The notes below the pieces were generated by a model. The model was not told the DNA's origin. It made no database searches and worked only from the letters and a program-made list of their open reading frames with translations. A DNA stretch of 64,000 nucleotides, taken from Fagopyrum homotropicum. Its lineage: Eukaryota; Streptophyta; Magnoliopsida; Caryophyllales; Polygonaceae. Each line of letters opens with the position of its first letter. Within the stretch, counting starts at the first letter, position 1. The position numbers and the translations under genes were made by a program. This document shows, piece after piece, positions 25,629 to 36,859 of the stretch. The stretch lies in contig BSWB01000002.1 in assembly GCA_033239125.1 (NCBI GenBank), positions 1,149,001 to 1,213,000 of the forward strand, in the 5' to 3' direction.

Positions 25629-26835
25629 TTCGCTTTTTCAAGCGGTTCCAGAAGCTTCCGGTATGGGATTCAGTGAAGATGATGAATCAATTAATCATCG
25701 AAGATAGAGAGTGCAGAGGCGGTGGTGAAGAAGAAAAGATGCAAAGCAAAGGGAAACACTACTGCTTGGCTTTGGCTTTACTTTCTGTGCAGCTTTGTTA
25801 TATATTAAAAAATTTGAAATGGAAAAGGATAATAAATATCTTTTATTAACAATAAGAAAAAGTATTTTATTATTTTTATAAATAGAAGAAACTTATATAT
25901 TTTGTTACCTATAATAGTCCAGGTTAGTTATTGAAGGTAACAAAATAAAAAAACTATATAAAAAATTATATGATTTATTGTACGTAAAATATTTTTTTTG
26001 TCAATGTACGAATCGATACGACAATATTATCCATACTTCGTGGATATCCGAAAAAGTCTAGTGACGGGTGGACGATGGGTGAAGGTCTCACCCTCATCTA
26101 ACCAATTACAACCAAAATATCTCTAATTTTACAAATTTAGTGGTAAAAACATAAAAATATGAGAATAAATGTTTATATTATAAATAGTTTTTATCCTACT
26201 TAATATTATTAGACAGAATTAGACAAAATATCTTGTTTCGCAAATATGAGTTAGTAGATATCGCAAAACTCATTATACAAGAATTAAATGTAAAGTCTTG
26301 TAACAAAATGGAAAAAAATCTTGTAATAAAATAAAAATATAAAAAAATAAAAATTCAGTTATCGAAAATAGTATAGAGATTTTAATATTGTAACAAAATA
26401 TTTAAAAATTATCGATTCGCCTTCTCTATTTAGATTATTACGTCAATTAAAAGACAATATTTATTACATAATCTTGTAATTGCTCATAAACAAAATCTTT
26501 TATAAAGGGTATATTTATCTTAAGTTTTTTAAAAAGGTCAAATGCTAATATATTTAACAATAAAAATATATACTAAGCTATATTATTAACATTAGACCAC
26601 ATATCAAATTTATCCATGTTATTATTGGTTTTACAATATTAATTTTATATTATGTACAAAAATAATTTAAAATACATCAAAATTAACAATATTAAGAGAT
26701 GAAACCGACACACAACCGATAGATGGATAAACAGCTCCATCACTCAACTCAATACCTAATTACGATGGTCCAAAACCTCATAAATAACAATATTTTTGTA
26801 CCAACAAAATACATAATTAGTAGGCTATATTATAC
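25629..26835. other. DGAT1 upstream region and AT-rich intergenic DNA
   Basis: Probable DGAT1 promoter and leader on the minus strand (25629-25800; TATATAACAAAG on the minus strand near 25800), followed by AT-rich sequence without a supportable gene or clear repeat. Confidence 0.4.
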
Positions 26836-27318
26836 ATGGGTCGCAACCTAAACCGTAGGTTTAGATTTGCGAACCGGTAAACCTAAACCGTATAAGCCGG
26901 TTTATTAAAAAAATAATAATAAAATAAAATTGAAAAACTGGACCAGACTGGACCAAACCGGCGATTAACCGCCGGTTTGGTCTTTTTTTTTTTTAAACAA
27001 TTTGGTTTACTAGGCTTTTTCTAGTTTTGTGTTTAGTAAATGTATCCCTTGAGAGAAGAGAGTATATTTGCTTAATTGAAACATTAAAAAAACCTAGTTA
27101 CTACTCTAGTTTTTCAAAAAGGTCTAGTTACCAAAATTGTCCTTTTTTTAAAAAAAAAACAAACCGGCAGTTAAGTAAAAAAAAAAAAAAAAAAGTTTCA
27201 AACCTGCGATTTAGGTTTGGCCGAGAGTCAAACCTAAACCTAAACCGTAAACCTCCGGTTTGACTGAACTGGCGACCCTAAACCGCCGGTTTGACCCGGT
27301 TCACCCTTGACGACCCTA
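26836..27318. mobile_element. Probable hAT-like MITE, AACCGGCGGTTT-rich
   Basis: GC-word island made of AAACCG, CCGGTTT and GGTTTAGG repeats. The right end, read on the other strand, is TAGGGTCGTCAAGGGTG, a hAT-like terminus; the left end, about TGGGTCGCAACC, is a diverged match. No target duplication is visible. A related AAACCGGCGG island is at about 43395-43640. Confidence 0.45.
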
Positions 27319-27829
27319 TATTTTAACTTATTCTTCATTTTAATTATCAATTTATCATTTTCCAAGAAATAAATAAATTTTGTAAACAAGAATTTAAATT
27401 TTACGATACGGTAACTCATTTTCGCACGTACTTTACCATGTGGGTAAATTTTCATTAGAGGAATAAAGGTTACGGCCATGCCAGAGTCTTCGGGATGACG
27501 GTAGAAAAGAATAAAGAAATTGAAAAGTTACAAAAAGCGGTGGAATGGAGAAGCGTTGACCATGGAGCCGTGGACCGTAACGGTTGGGGATGACGTCAGC
27601 TAAATTGGACGGATATAGTGCTATTGAAATTTTGATGATGACACTACTAATTTAAGTTGTGTTTACATGCATTGGAGAAACTTTTGGAAAATAGACGTCT
27701 TACCCTATTCATATATTATACTAGTTTGACTTTTTTGTATTTATACAATTTAGTTATTTATTATAGTATTTTAATTATTTTTTGTGACAAATGATTATAT
27801 GTTTTTTTAATAAAACGAATATTTGAGTA

Positions 27830-28256
27830 ACTTTTTTTTGGTAAAACGGAGTACACTACCCCACGCTGAGCGTTTTATAAAACGAAAACGGAATTATAAG
27901 CGGGAAAAACGAGGGAGACTCACCCCTCTTAAATCGTCCAACAAAATAGGGTCCTCTAACAAGTGCACCCAATATCACAATAGAAAGCATAATTAATTAG
28001 TAAGCGAGTCCGCCACTCTATTATCTTCCCTGAAAACATGGTCGAGATGAATGGTCCAATCTCGAGAGAAGAAGCCTTGACAACATATTACCAGGCTCGA
28101 CTCGATAGAGGGTGTGAAGGAGGCACCCCTTTCTATTAAAGTTCACCGCTGTAGTCGAATCGACCTCCAAGCAGACCCGACGGATACCCAATACCCCATG
28201 CAAGATCCAACCCCTGGGCAACCCCCCACAATTTCGCAGCAGGTATAGAGGTGCAC
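27830..28256 (-). pseudogene. LINE 3'-end remnant with broken RNase H-like domain
   Basis: On the minus strand the frames carry AKLWGVAQGLDLAWG, then LEVDSTTAVNF, then HLDHVFREDNRVADSL, the order seen in the C-terminal RNase H-like domain of plant non-LTR retrotransposons, separated by frame breaks. A run of T at 27831-27838 would be the poly(A) tail of the minus-strand element. The upstream reverse transcriptase is absent, so this is a 5'-truncated, decayed copy. Confidence 0.6.
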
Positions 28257-28970
28257 TATTTGAGTAACCTAAGCAAATAAATATGATGAAATATACCTTG
28301 TGTATGAATTTTTCTTTTAGAAAATTACTTGGTATAAAATAAATTATCTTTTATATATAAAAAATAAAGCACAAAAATAGACATCTCAGCAGATTTTTTT
28401 AGTTTCTTTTGTTTTTAATTTACTTTGTCTTTTCTCTTTTATTTTATTCTTTATTTTTTTTCATTGGACAAACGTTTTTGTTAACAGCAATTATAGATAT
28501 TTAACGGAATGGACAAAATTCGGAAAAGAACGTAAACCGAAGGCACCAATCCTAAAAAACTTCAAACCACATGGACACCAACCGGAATTCCCTTTACTTT
28601 TTCTTCTACAATTACCGTCATGTAATTGTAAGGATTGAATATATTTTATATTTTTAAAAATCTTCTTAAAAAATGTGCAAAATCTATATGAATTCAGAAA
28701 AACCTTTATTGACGATCAACATTATTATTATACAGGTCACAGTGTCACACTGTAGTGTATAGTAATGAATTCATGAATTAATTACCAAACATTTCCCCAA
28801 AATCTCCATGAATTCATACACTAATAACTTGGTGACAACCAATGTCACACTACAGATATCAGCAAGTTCAGCCCCACATGAACATCCATATTTACAAGGC
28901 TATCTGACCTAGATGCTCATACTTCTGCGGAGAAGAAAAAGCTATAACTTAAGTCTAGAAAGACTTACAC
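28257..28970. other. Intergenic / TRB 3' flank
   Basis: AT-rich, no gene recognised. The part nearest 28970 is probably TRB 3'UTR on the minus strand. Confidence 0.4.
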
Positions 28971-29005
28971 TTTCTATGAAGAGATCTCTGTCAATTACAC
29001 ACCCT

Positions 29006-32000
29006 TCATGCAAGCAACACAGTTTTTCCACGAGCGCCTGCACGAGGACATGAACCCATATGTACAAATTAATACACTTCAGTTCAGAGTTCAGACTGTG
29101 AAAGATAAGTAGTTGAAAGATAATGACTTTTGGATTCAGAGATTGTGTATTCAAGACTGAATTGAGCTAATTGTAGTTGAACACCAATGAATTATGTATG
29201 ATAAATGGTGTGATGTTTAATGCTTGGCTAATTCTATGGTTTAAATGGGTTCACTGGGAAAAAGATTAAAAGTATGATTCATACTTACATCTTTCACAGA
29301 TTTCATTAGCTAACCGAAGAACTTGTTCTGCTTCTTCAGTCATCTTTGTGATTCTCTCTAATTCCCTGGCAGATTCAGCTGCTTGAAAGGAGTGATCTTC
29401 TGCTTTGGCAAGACTCAGACTTGCAAATGTTGCAGCTGATTCTATGCTCTCACGAGGACCGTTGACTATAGTTTGTGACTGTGGTTGTCTGGGCAAGGAA
29501 ACTTCTTTTATCCTGTAGCAGTTATCTATCTGCCATTTGCAAACAAATTCTCTACCTTTACTGGATTAACCCTTCTGCACTTTCAAACAGACTAATCTAA
29601 ATACAGTTAAACTACTAAGCTTCTCAGCCTAGAGCTCCATTGCTAATGGGACATTAACAAAATAAAATGGCTCTATTCATCTACTGCTATGAAACAAAAA
29701 ATCTCGCAAATGCTTGTCAGTGAATGCTAAATAGGCCTAAAATTGCTTAATATTGATTTCTATTGGTGATTGGAGCTAGATTTCTTACAAACCACTTCTT
29801 TCCTGATAAATCACCTTAAAGACCTTCATAAGATCATACATAACTAAAATCTGTTGAACCCTTCATAAGAGAAAGAGTAAAGTGATGAAAGTGTCAATCA
29901 TCAAGTATTGACGAGGATGCCTTGATTATTTGTGTTGCAAAACATAAAAAACACCTTCTCAAGTTTTTCTTGTCCAACTAGCCTCCTCAGCCTGGAACCC
30001 AATAGCTTCCTGAAATTTTGGGGCACCTCAGCTCTTTGCTGGACATATTGCCAAAACACAAAATAGTCAGGCTTGTTCTTCCTTTAAAATAACATATTTC
30101 ACATAAAGCAAGCCATTCATACACAACTTTATATGATCAAAATGTTCAACAATTGGTCTTTTTTACCCGTGTACTGGTAGGTCATTTGTGTTACATGTAA
30201 AATGTAGTTTCCCCTTTTTTTTAAAAAAAAATGTACTTTCCAGATAAACAAAGGTTTTTAAACTAATTATATTTTTTAATTTAATATTTGGTTAGTTTGG
30301 TTAAACAAATTTTATGTTTGGGGTTGATTTGAATGCATAGTTTTTTGGGTTTTTTTAAAAATAATTCCACACACACACACATATATATATATATAGTTTT
30401 TAATATTAGGGTCCATCTCGGTTCACAGTCCAATTATGGTCCTGAACCGGGACCGTAAATTCTAAATCCCCGGACCCTAGACTGGTCCGGTCCATTTTCT
30501 ATGGTCCGGGTGAGTTTAAATTTTATATTAGTCAATGTCTTGACATAATAAGAGGTAAGAGCACAAAAAAAGAGTTGTGATGAAAAAATAATCAGATTGT
30601 CATTTTTTGGATGGAGCATATGGATATACAGCCAACATGCATCTAATACAGCAATAAGAGTTTGTCTTCCCTAACTTTTAGGAAGAAGAAAATGCCAATT
30701 TACTCGGAACTGACCTCGATATAGCTCACTAGGGAAGTGATATCCAACCCATTTGGCTCTTTTGTATTTAAAAGTGCTTCAAAGACCATGGCATTGTACC
30801 TAATAACAAGGCAAATAAACACAATTATGTCCTTTAGGCTCAAGAAAATTTTATGGTTGCCTTACAATAGATCACAATCTCAAAACAAAACTTCTTATAA
30901 ATAACCATCAAACAAACCCCTTCCCTCTCAATCTCTATTTGTCTTACAGTAGATCACAAGCTAAGCAAGTCACCGTTCTTTAAAGCTACCTCAAAACAAG
31001 AAAAACACTGAAGAAAGAAGGGAGATGAGAAAACCTTGGGCAGTTTTTTGGATCTTTAGATGGGTCATCCTTGATAAAATCTGCAGGCGGATCATTTACA
31101 ACAGGAACCGAAGGAGCAGTCTCACAATTAAGCGAGGGAGTAACAACAGAGTCCTGCGTTTTTGGTTTGGGTGGCCTTGACTTTTCTCTAGATCCTTGGC
31201 CAGCAGCGGCACTCATGTTTCGCCATTTATCCTATACAAGACAGCAATATCATGCATTGCCTACACGTTCATTGCAACTAAAAACCAAGATTTACAATAT
31301 GTATGTTAAAGAAATCCTAGATTCATGACCGATCATCAACCTCTTGTTTCTAACACTAACAGTACCTAAAATTTAGTCAAACGGGAAAATATCCAACTAT
31401 TCCAGGAAAAATCATGACACCTCCCCGCTTTTATGTCACTTGTAAATTAACCCCAAACTAGAACTAGTCAGGAAATTTATTTCTTTATGCAGATGGAAAA
31501 AAGTCTTTAAAATCAGTGGTAACCATGCATATATTAGTTGTCTCACAGGCCTAAAAGCCTCTTGTTTCAAAAGAAACAGCAAAGTCATGCTGATAACCGG
31601 TGTGACATGGAAATGGAAAACACAACCGATACGGAAAAGTGTAATGATTGCCAAAGTTTTAAATATGGATCATATGCTGTTGTATTCGTTCACTATAAAA
31701 TTTTCACAAAATAGCCACTTGAATGCGAACTCGCAAGAGACCAATTTGCCAAATACAACCTCTAAAACCAATTTTCCACAACTGAACTGTCAAAAACCAA
31801 GCTATTATCATATAGATTAAACAGAACACAAACATATATTGTCTATCTTTGTTGCAATTTCGCATTCAACGATGCGTACTCGAGCAATTTAGGTTCTCAT
31901 TTTCCTTCTTCCATCTTCAATAAAACACACACACGAAATCTCCAACAGTTCCAACCGAGCAGAAAACCTAACAACTCCATAATGGCATTTCTTCAACGAG

Positions 32001-32262
32001 GCATGCGTAAGAATCTAGGCAAACTGAGCAAATACACAAGAGAAGAACAAAATTGCGCAAAATCAAAAAACCAAGGATCTGCGACCAACACAGAAAAATA
32101 AAAAAGAAAAACCTTGAGATCAATGTTAGAACGAGAATGAAGGTGCTTGTTGAACTCGGGATCTCTTTGGATAAACTTCCACTTGCCGGGGCCATACTTG
32201 ACGATACCAGCGCGTAAGGCTTCTTCTTCCTCCGCCGTCCATTTCTGCTTTGGATTACCCAT
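29006..32262 (-). CDS. TRB: Single-Myb-histone / telomere repeat-binding (TRB) protein
   Basis: Six coding exons on the minus strand: 32113-32262, 31035-31231, 30715-30799, 29955-30038, 29289-29529, 29006-29037; 789 nt, 262 aa. An N-terminal Myb domain (KQKWTAEEEEALRAG...LKDKWRN, residues 5-56) has the telobox helix that reads TTTAGGG repeats. A linker-histone H1/H5 globular domain follows at about 116-175 (YNAMVFEALL, SYIEQRAEVPQNFRKLLGSRL). A predicted coiled coil, rich in Ala/Glu, lies at about 200-250. Family role: binds telomeres and promoter telo-boxes, works with telomerase and Polycomb factors in the nucleus. The last exon is short (32 nt) and inferred from splice sites and frame; without it the frame runs on to KYESYF and stops inside the intron. 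The domains are certain, the last ten residues less so. Confidence 0.92.
30400..30520. repeat. GGTCCGG-rich remnant in TRB intron 3
   Basis: TAGGGTCCATCTCGGTTC followed by GGACCG/GGTCCGG words resembles one end of the MITE at 1129-1509. No second end or duplication is recognisable. It lies on the opposite side of the intron from both splice sites. Confidence 0.4.
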
Positions 32263-32750
32263 CTCTCTGGTTTGAGAACAATTCAGTTCAGCTTTGTTTA
32301 TGTGTTTGTGTCACTAGGGTTACAAATTGGCAAATTCCATTTTTCGTTTAATAATAAAAAAAACTACCAGAGTGTCTATTTTTAGAAAGCAATTTATACA
32401 ACGGCACTATTTAGAATAATTCCTAAATTTGGATATTTTTGGAATGTTGCGTAAGCACGACTTTAGATATATTACACGTTGTTATTTGCCTATTTGGGAT
32501 GTAAGGAATATGTGTTTTAAATGTAGAATTCATAAAATCTATATACATATATTAAATTAGAAACGTTTACGGTTTACTTCAACATGGTTTATCCTAACAA
32601 AAAAAAATATGACACATGTTATTTTCTTAAAATTTTAGTTTTTTTAAATAATATATATAGTTATCATATTTTAATTATCCTATTATAGAACTTATATTTA
32701 TCTACTTACCAAACATATATGTATATATAGTATTAGTGTTAAAAGATATA
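32263..32750. other. TRB upstream region, intergenic
   Basis: Presumed minus-strand promoter of the TRB gene in the first 150-200 bases, then AT-rich DNA with nothing recognisable. Confidence 0.4.
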
Positions 32751-33168
32751 TCTATATACTAATAATAAAGTAGAATAAAGTAGAAGCATTTAATGCCATA
32801 TGTTTTTTTTTTCGTTCTTTTTGTCAATGCAATTTAAAACGCACTCTCATTTAAAAAAAATTAATTAAAAAATTATATAAACTAACTATCTATATATATA
32901 TATATACTAATATTAAAAAAACCTTAACTACATAAACCATGGTTCCATATATTTTTATATTACGGGTGATTTTAACGTTCAGTTTCATTTAAGACCTTTT
33001 TTTATCAAGAACATGTAAACTATCATTTATTTAAAAATATCTTTTTATGTTTTTATTACCTTTTACTTCCCCTTATAATATTATCTTCCAACTCACTTTA
33101 ATTAATAATTAGATTTATTTTACAATTTATTAAAGTTAATCCCGCACACGGTGCGGGTATTAGACTAG
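32751..33168 (+). mobile_element. Non-autonomous Helitron
   Basis: The 3' end is textbook Helitron: the hairpin CCCGCAC-ACG-GTGCGGG (33141-33157), then TATTAGACTAG with the host T next (CTAG ends at 33168). The 5' end starts TCTATATACTAATAATAAAG after an A, as in plant Helitrons. A second Helitron-like 5' start, TCTATATATATATATACTAA, occurs inside at 32889, also after an A, so the mobile unit may be 418 bp or 280 bp, or one copy may have landed in another. No Rep/helicase coding is present. Confidence 0.72.
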
Positions 33169-34259
33169 TTGCATATGATTAATAAATAAGAGCTATATTT
33201 GGATAGAAAATTAATTTTAAATTTGAATTTATTTTTTGATTGGTGTGATCTATCTATTTTTCTTCGTTATGCTTGTCTGATTTTTCAGGATTTCGTTTTG
33301 ATAAGGTGGTCTTGATTCATATATTTTTTTTTAACAGGTAATGATCACCCATCATTTTTATAGTTTTTATATGCACTACATTTCAATTTTAAAAAAATTG
33401 ACTTCAAGTCCTACGAATATTTCAAATCTAATTTTTTCAAATTGAATCACATATTCATATTATATGGAAGAGAAGGGGGAAAACATAAATTCTGAAAATT
33501 AAGGGACAAAAATAAAATGCAAAACTTATTACCGTTAAACACGTTTTAGCTTAAAAAGATTCGATTTACCGATATGTGAAATATAAACTCTTACAAAAAG
33601 ATTCAAAGATATTCATTTTATTGAAAAGTTAGATGATTAAGAGTTTGATGAACCGTTGTTTATAAGATTTTAAAAAGGTTAATAAAAATCAAAACCATTA
33701 AATAAATAAGTCCACAAGAGCTAGATAAATATTTTCTTTACAAGAGTTGCAACTTGCAAGCATATATTATAAAACAATAATTTCGTTTAAATATAGATAC
33801 GACTCAATATCACAATTCAATAATTATATCATCGAATAAATTATATACTCCACTCAACATCACCATCATAACTCCATCGAATAATGTACATATTAAAATA
33901 AGACGCTTTAGTCTATAAAAATTAGTAAAATTATAGACAGCTCTGTCATAACATGAATAAATAAAATTAGTTGAAAGACTTTTTTTAATTTATAAAATTT
34001 TGACAATTCAAAAATACGAAATTTCATCCCTCATTTGTCAGAGTTTTGTTTGGAGTAATTTACTTACCACAAATCCACAATTTGAAAAAAAATTCATGAA
34101 AAATTATTATTTAAAAATAATACATGAAAATCATTACAAATTTATATTTTATAATTATTTCTTATAAATTTTATAATTAAGTTATAAATTTGGGATTTGG
34201 GCCGGCAGGCCCATTTCTTGTTGTTGGTGCTTAGACAGTTAGACTAAGTCGACTGACTA
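33169..34259. other. AT-rich intergenic DNA upstream of NMT
   Basis: No gene or recognisable element. The NMT transcription start probably lies near 34250-34300 ('cactctcctccgcacttcgcccctcc'). Confidence 0.4.
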
Positions 34260-34386
34260 AAGAAACTTCGTCGATCCAAAGATAAAAAGACACTCTCCTC
34301 CGCACTTCGCCCCTCCGCACGCCTCTCTCGCTAGCCGGTGACGCCGGTCGTCCGTTGCCGGGAAATCATAGCCTTTTCCGCCGTCA

Positions 34387-35512
34387 GTAAGCACTCTTTT
34401 TAGTCTCCGAAGTTTGCGAGATTCATCTGATTCATGATGATTTGCCTTAGACTTCCAATTTTTTGTGCGATTTAATCGTCAAATCGGTGATTCATGATGA
34501 TCTATCTTACACTTTGCTTCGATTTGCATTCATTTACTAGATTAAGCTAAGTAAATATAATTGGATGTTTGTGACCGAGGTTTTGTACCTTCTCGCTATT
34601 TGAACATCAGAAGATTGTTTAATTAGATCTGCTTTGTTTAGCTTCGCTTGTCCCTTTGAGCTGGCTCGCGAATAGTCAAAGTTGTTTACGAGTCTTTAGT
34701 ATGAGATTCTTGCGTGTTGCAATGTTTCGATGGTACACATGTGCTCGATTCTTCTTGTTATTTGTGAGTAATATTTCTATTGCGATTCAGTTTTGGAAAT
34801 GTTAAAGCAATCTATGTCATGTTTTCGTATTTTGATCTTGTAGAAATAATCAATAGATTTTTCAGTATTGCATAGAGGTTTTGCATTGGTAAGAGCAGGT
34901 CAAAGTTGTTTACGAGTCTTTAGTATGAGATTCTTGCGTGTTGCAATTTTTCGATGGTACATATGTGCTCGAGTCTTCTTGTTATAGGTGAGTAATATTT
35001 CTATTGCGATTCAGTTTTGGAAAGGTTAAAGCAATCTATGTCATGTTTTCGTATTTTGATCTTGTAGAAATAATCAACAGATTTTTCAGTACTGCATAGA
35101 GGTTTTGCATTGGTAAGAGCAGGTCATATCGTTTGAATATAACCTGCATTTCCATTTCAAGTTGAACTCGTGATTTATCATTTGATCTCTTCAACTGTGA
35201 CCTATGCAAAATAAGTTATTTGAATTCCATTTATTACTTTAGAAACAATTGAGAATAAAGATATAGAAGTATAAAACATCTATTTTCTTATACGTGCTTT
35301 GGTTTCATGTTTATATTCTAGCTGCTCTGTATAAATCATAGTTGACTGTCATATATATTTGGTGTTGTGAACTCAAACATTTTTATTCCTGAAAGATATT
35401 TTGCTATACAAATTCTCGTGTTTATAGTCTTGGTTTTGTAAGTCTGTATGTTTTAGCTAGCTTGGCATTTTATTGTGGTTTTGTAATATTTATTGTTACT
35501 TTGTTATTGCAG
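34387..35512 (+). other. 5'UTR intron of the NMT gene
   Basis: Donor GTAAGC at 34387 follows a CT-rich leader; the acceptor TTATTGCAG ends at 35512, 42 bases before the ATG. The intron is T-rich and about 1.1 kb, a common arrangement in plant housekeeping genes. Inside it is a 224-bp tandem duplication. Confidence 0.7.
34675..35122. repeat. 224-bp tandem duplication, two copies
   Basis: Copy 1 at 34675-34898 and copy 2 at 34899-35122 both start GTCAAAGTTGTTTACGAGTC and end GGTAAGAGCAG(G), differing at only a handful of positions. They are directly adjacent and wholly inside the NMT 5'UTR intron. Confidence 0.9.
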
Positions 35513-35554
35513 GAACATTAAAATCTTTTTCTTCTTTGAAACTGAACTGCGGAA

Positions 35555-36859
35555 ATGGCTGATGGAAGTCCTCCAACGGTGCCTATTGAGGACAATCCAG
35601 ATTCAAATACAGACCAAACACTAGTTTCTAATGAGGATGAATCAATTGATAGCTTGGTTAGAAAGTTCCAGGATTCTTTATCAGCTTCAAAGCAGCACAA
35701 GTTCTGGGAAACGCAGCCGGTTGGGCAATATAGGGATATTGGGAACAGTAGTTTACCTGAAGGACCTATTGAGGAGCCAACACCATTATCCGAGGTTAAG
35801 CAGGAGCCCTACAACCTTCCTGGCCCCTATGAGTGGATTACCTGTGATATGAATGATGATGAGACCTGCCTTGAAGTTTATAACTTGTTGAAGAACAATT
35901 ATGTTGAGGATGATGAGAATATGTTCAGGTTTAACTATTCTAAGGAGTTTCTCGGGTGGGCTTTGCGCCCTCCTGGCTATTTCACGAGCTGGCACATTGG
36001 AGTTCGTGTCAAGGCTTCTAAGAAACTTGTAGCATTTATTAGTGGCATTCCAGCTAGGATCCGAGTTCGTGACCAAGTTGTGAAGATGGCTGAGATCAAC
36101 TTCTTGTGTGTCCACAAAAAACTTAGGTCAAAAAGACTGGCACCAGTTATGATCAAAGAGGTGACAAGGAGAGTTCACTTGGAAAATATATGGCAAGCTG
36201 CGTATACTGCTGGTGTTGTTCTACCAACGCCTGTAACGACCTGCCAGTACTGGCATAGATCTTTGAACCCGAAGAAACTGATTGATATTGGATTCTCTAG
36301 ATTAGGTCCAAGGATGACAATGAGCAGGACTATTAAACTCTATAAACTACCAGAAGCACCAATTACACCCGGGTTTAGGAAAATGGAGCTTCGTGATGTT
36401 CAAGCTGTTACTCGGCTACTTAGAAACTACTTAAGCCAGTACATTGTTGCACCTGATTTCGACGAAGATGATGTGGAGCACTGGCTTCTTACAAAGGAAG
36501 GCGTTGTCGATGGCTTTGTGGTTGAGAGTCCTGTGACCCATAAGATCACTGATTTTTGCAGCTTCTACACACTTCCATCAACTATACTCGGTAACCAGAA
36601 CTACACCGCCTTAAAAGCTGCATATTCGTACTATAATGTTGCAACAAGGACTCCCTTACTTCAGTTGATGAACGATGTGCTCATAGTTGCAAAGAAGCAA
36701 GATTACGACGTTTTCAATGCTTTAGATGTCATGGAGAATGAATCATTCCTCAAGGAGTTGAAGTTTGGACCCGGTGATGGACAACTTCACTATTATCTCT
36801 ACAATTACCGCGTTCCAAATGCCTTGAAGCCATCGGAACTTGGACTGGTCCTTTTGTAG
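35555..36859 (+). CDS. NMT1: Glycylpeptide N-tetradecanoyltransferase (N-myristoyltransferase)
   Basis: Single coding exon, 434 aa. It transfers myristate from myristoyl-CoA to the N-terminal glycine of proteins, in the cytosol and at ribosomes. The N-terminal acidic/Ser stretch of about 80 residues is variable. The catalytic fold begins near LPGPYEW (about 88-94). NMT signature 1, EINFLCVHK, is at 180-188 and signature 2, KFGPGDG, at 403-409. The protein ends GLVLL; in this family the C-terminal carboxylate acts as the catalytic base, so the intact end matters. Length fits plant NMT1. The start is the first ATG after the 5'UTR intron. Confidence 0.97.
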   Translation: MADGSPPTVPIEDNPDSNTDQTLVSNEDESIDSLVRKFQDSLSASKQHKFWETQPVGQYRDIGNSSLPEGPIEEPTPLSEVKQEPYNLPGPYEWITCDMNDDETCLEVYNLLKNNYVEDDENMFRFNYSKEFLGWALRPPGYFTSWHIGVRVKASKKLVAFISGIPARIRVRDQVVKMAEINFLCVHKKLRSKRLAPVMIKEVTRRVHLENIWQAAYTAGVVLPTPVTTCQYWHRSLNPKKLIDIGFSRLGPRMTMSRTIKLYKLPEAPITPGFRKMELRDVQAVTRLLRNYLSQYIVAPDFDEDDVEHWLLTKEGVVDGFVVESPVTHKITDFCSFYTLPSTILGNQNYTALKAAYSYYNVATRTPLLQLMNDVLIVAKKQDYDVFNALDVMENESFLKELKFGPGDGQLHYYLYNYRVPNALKPSELGLVLL

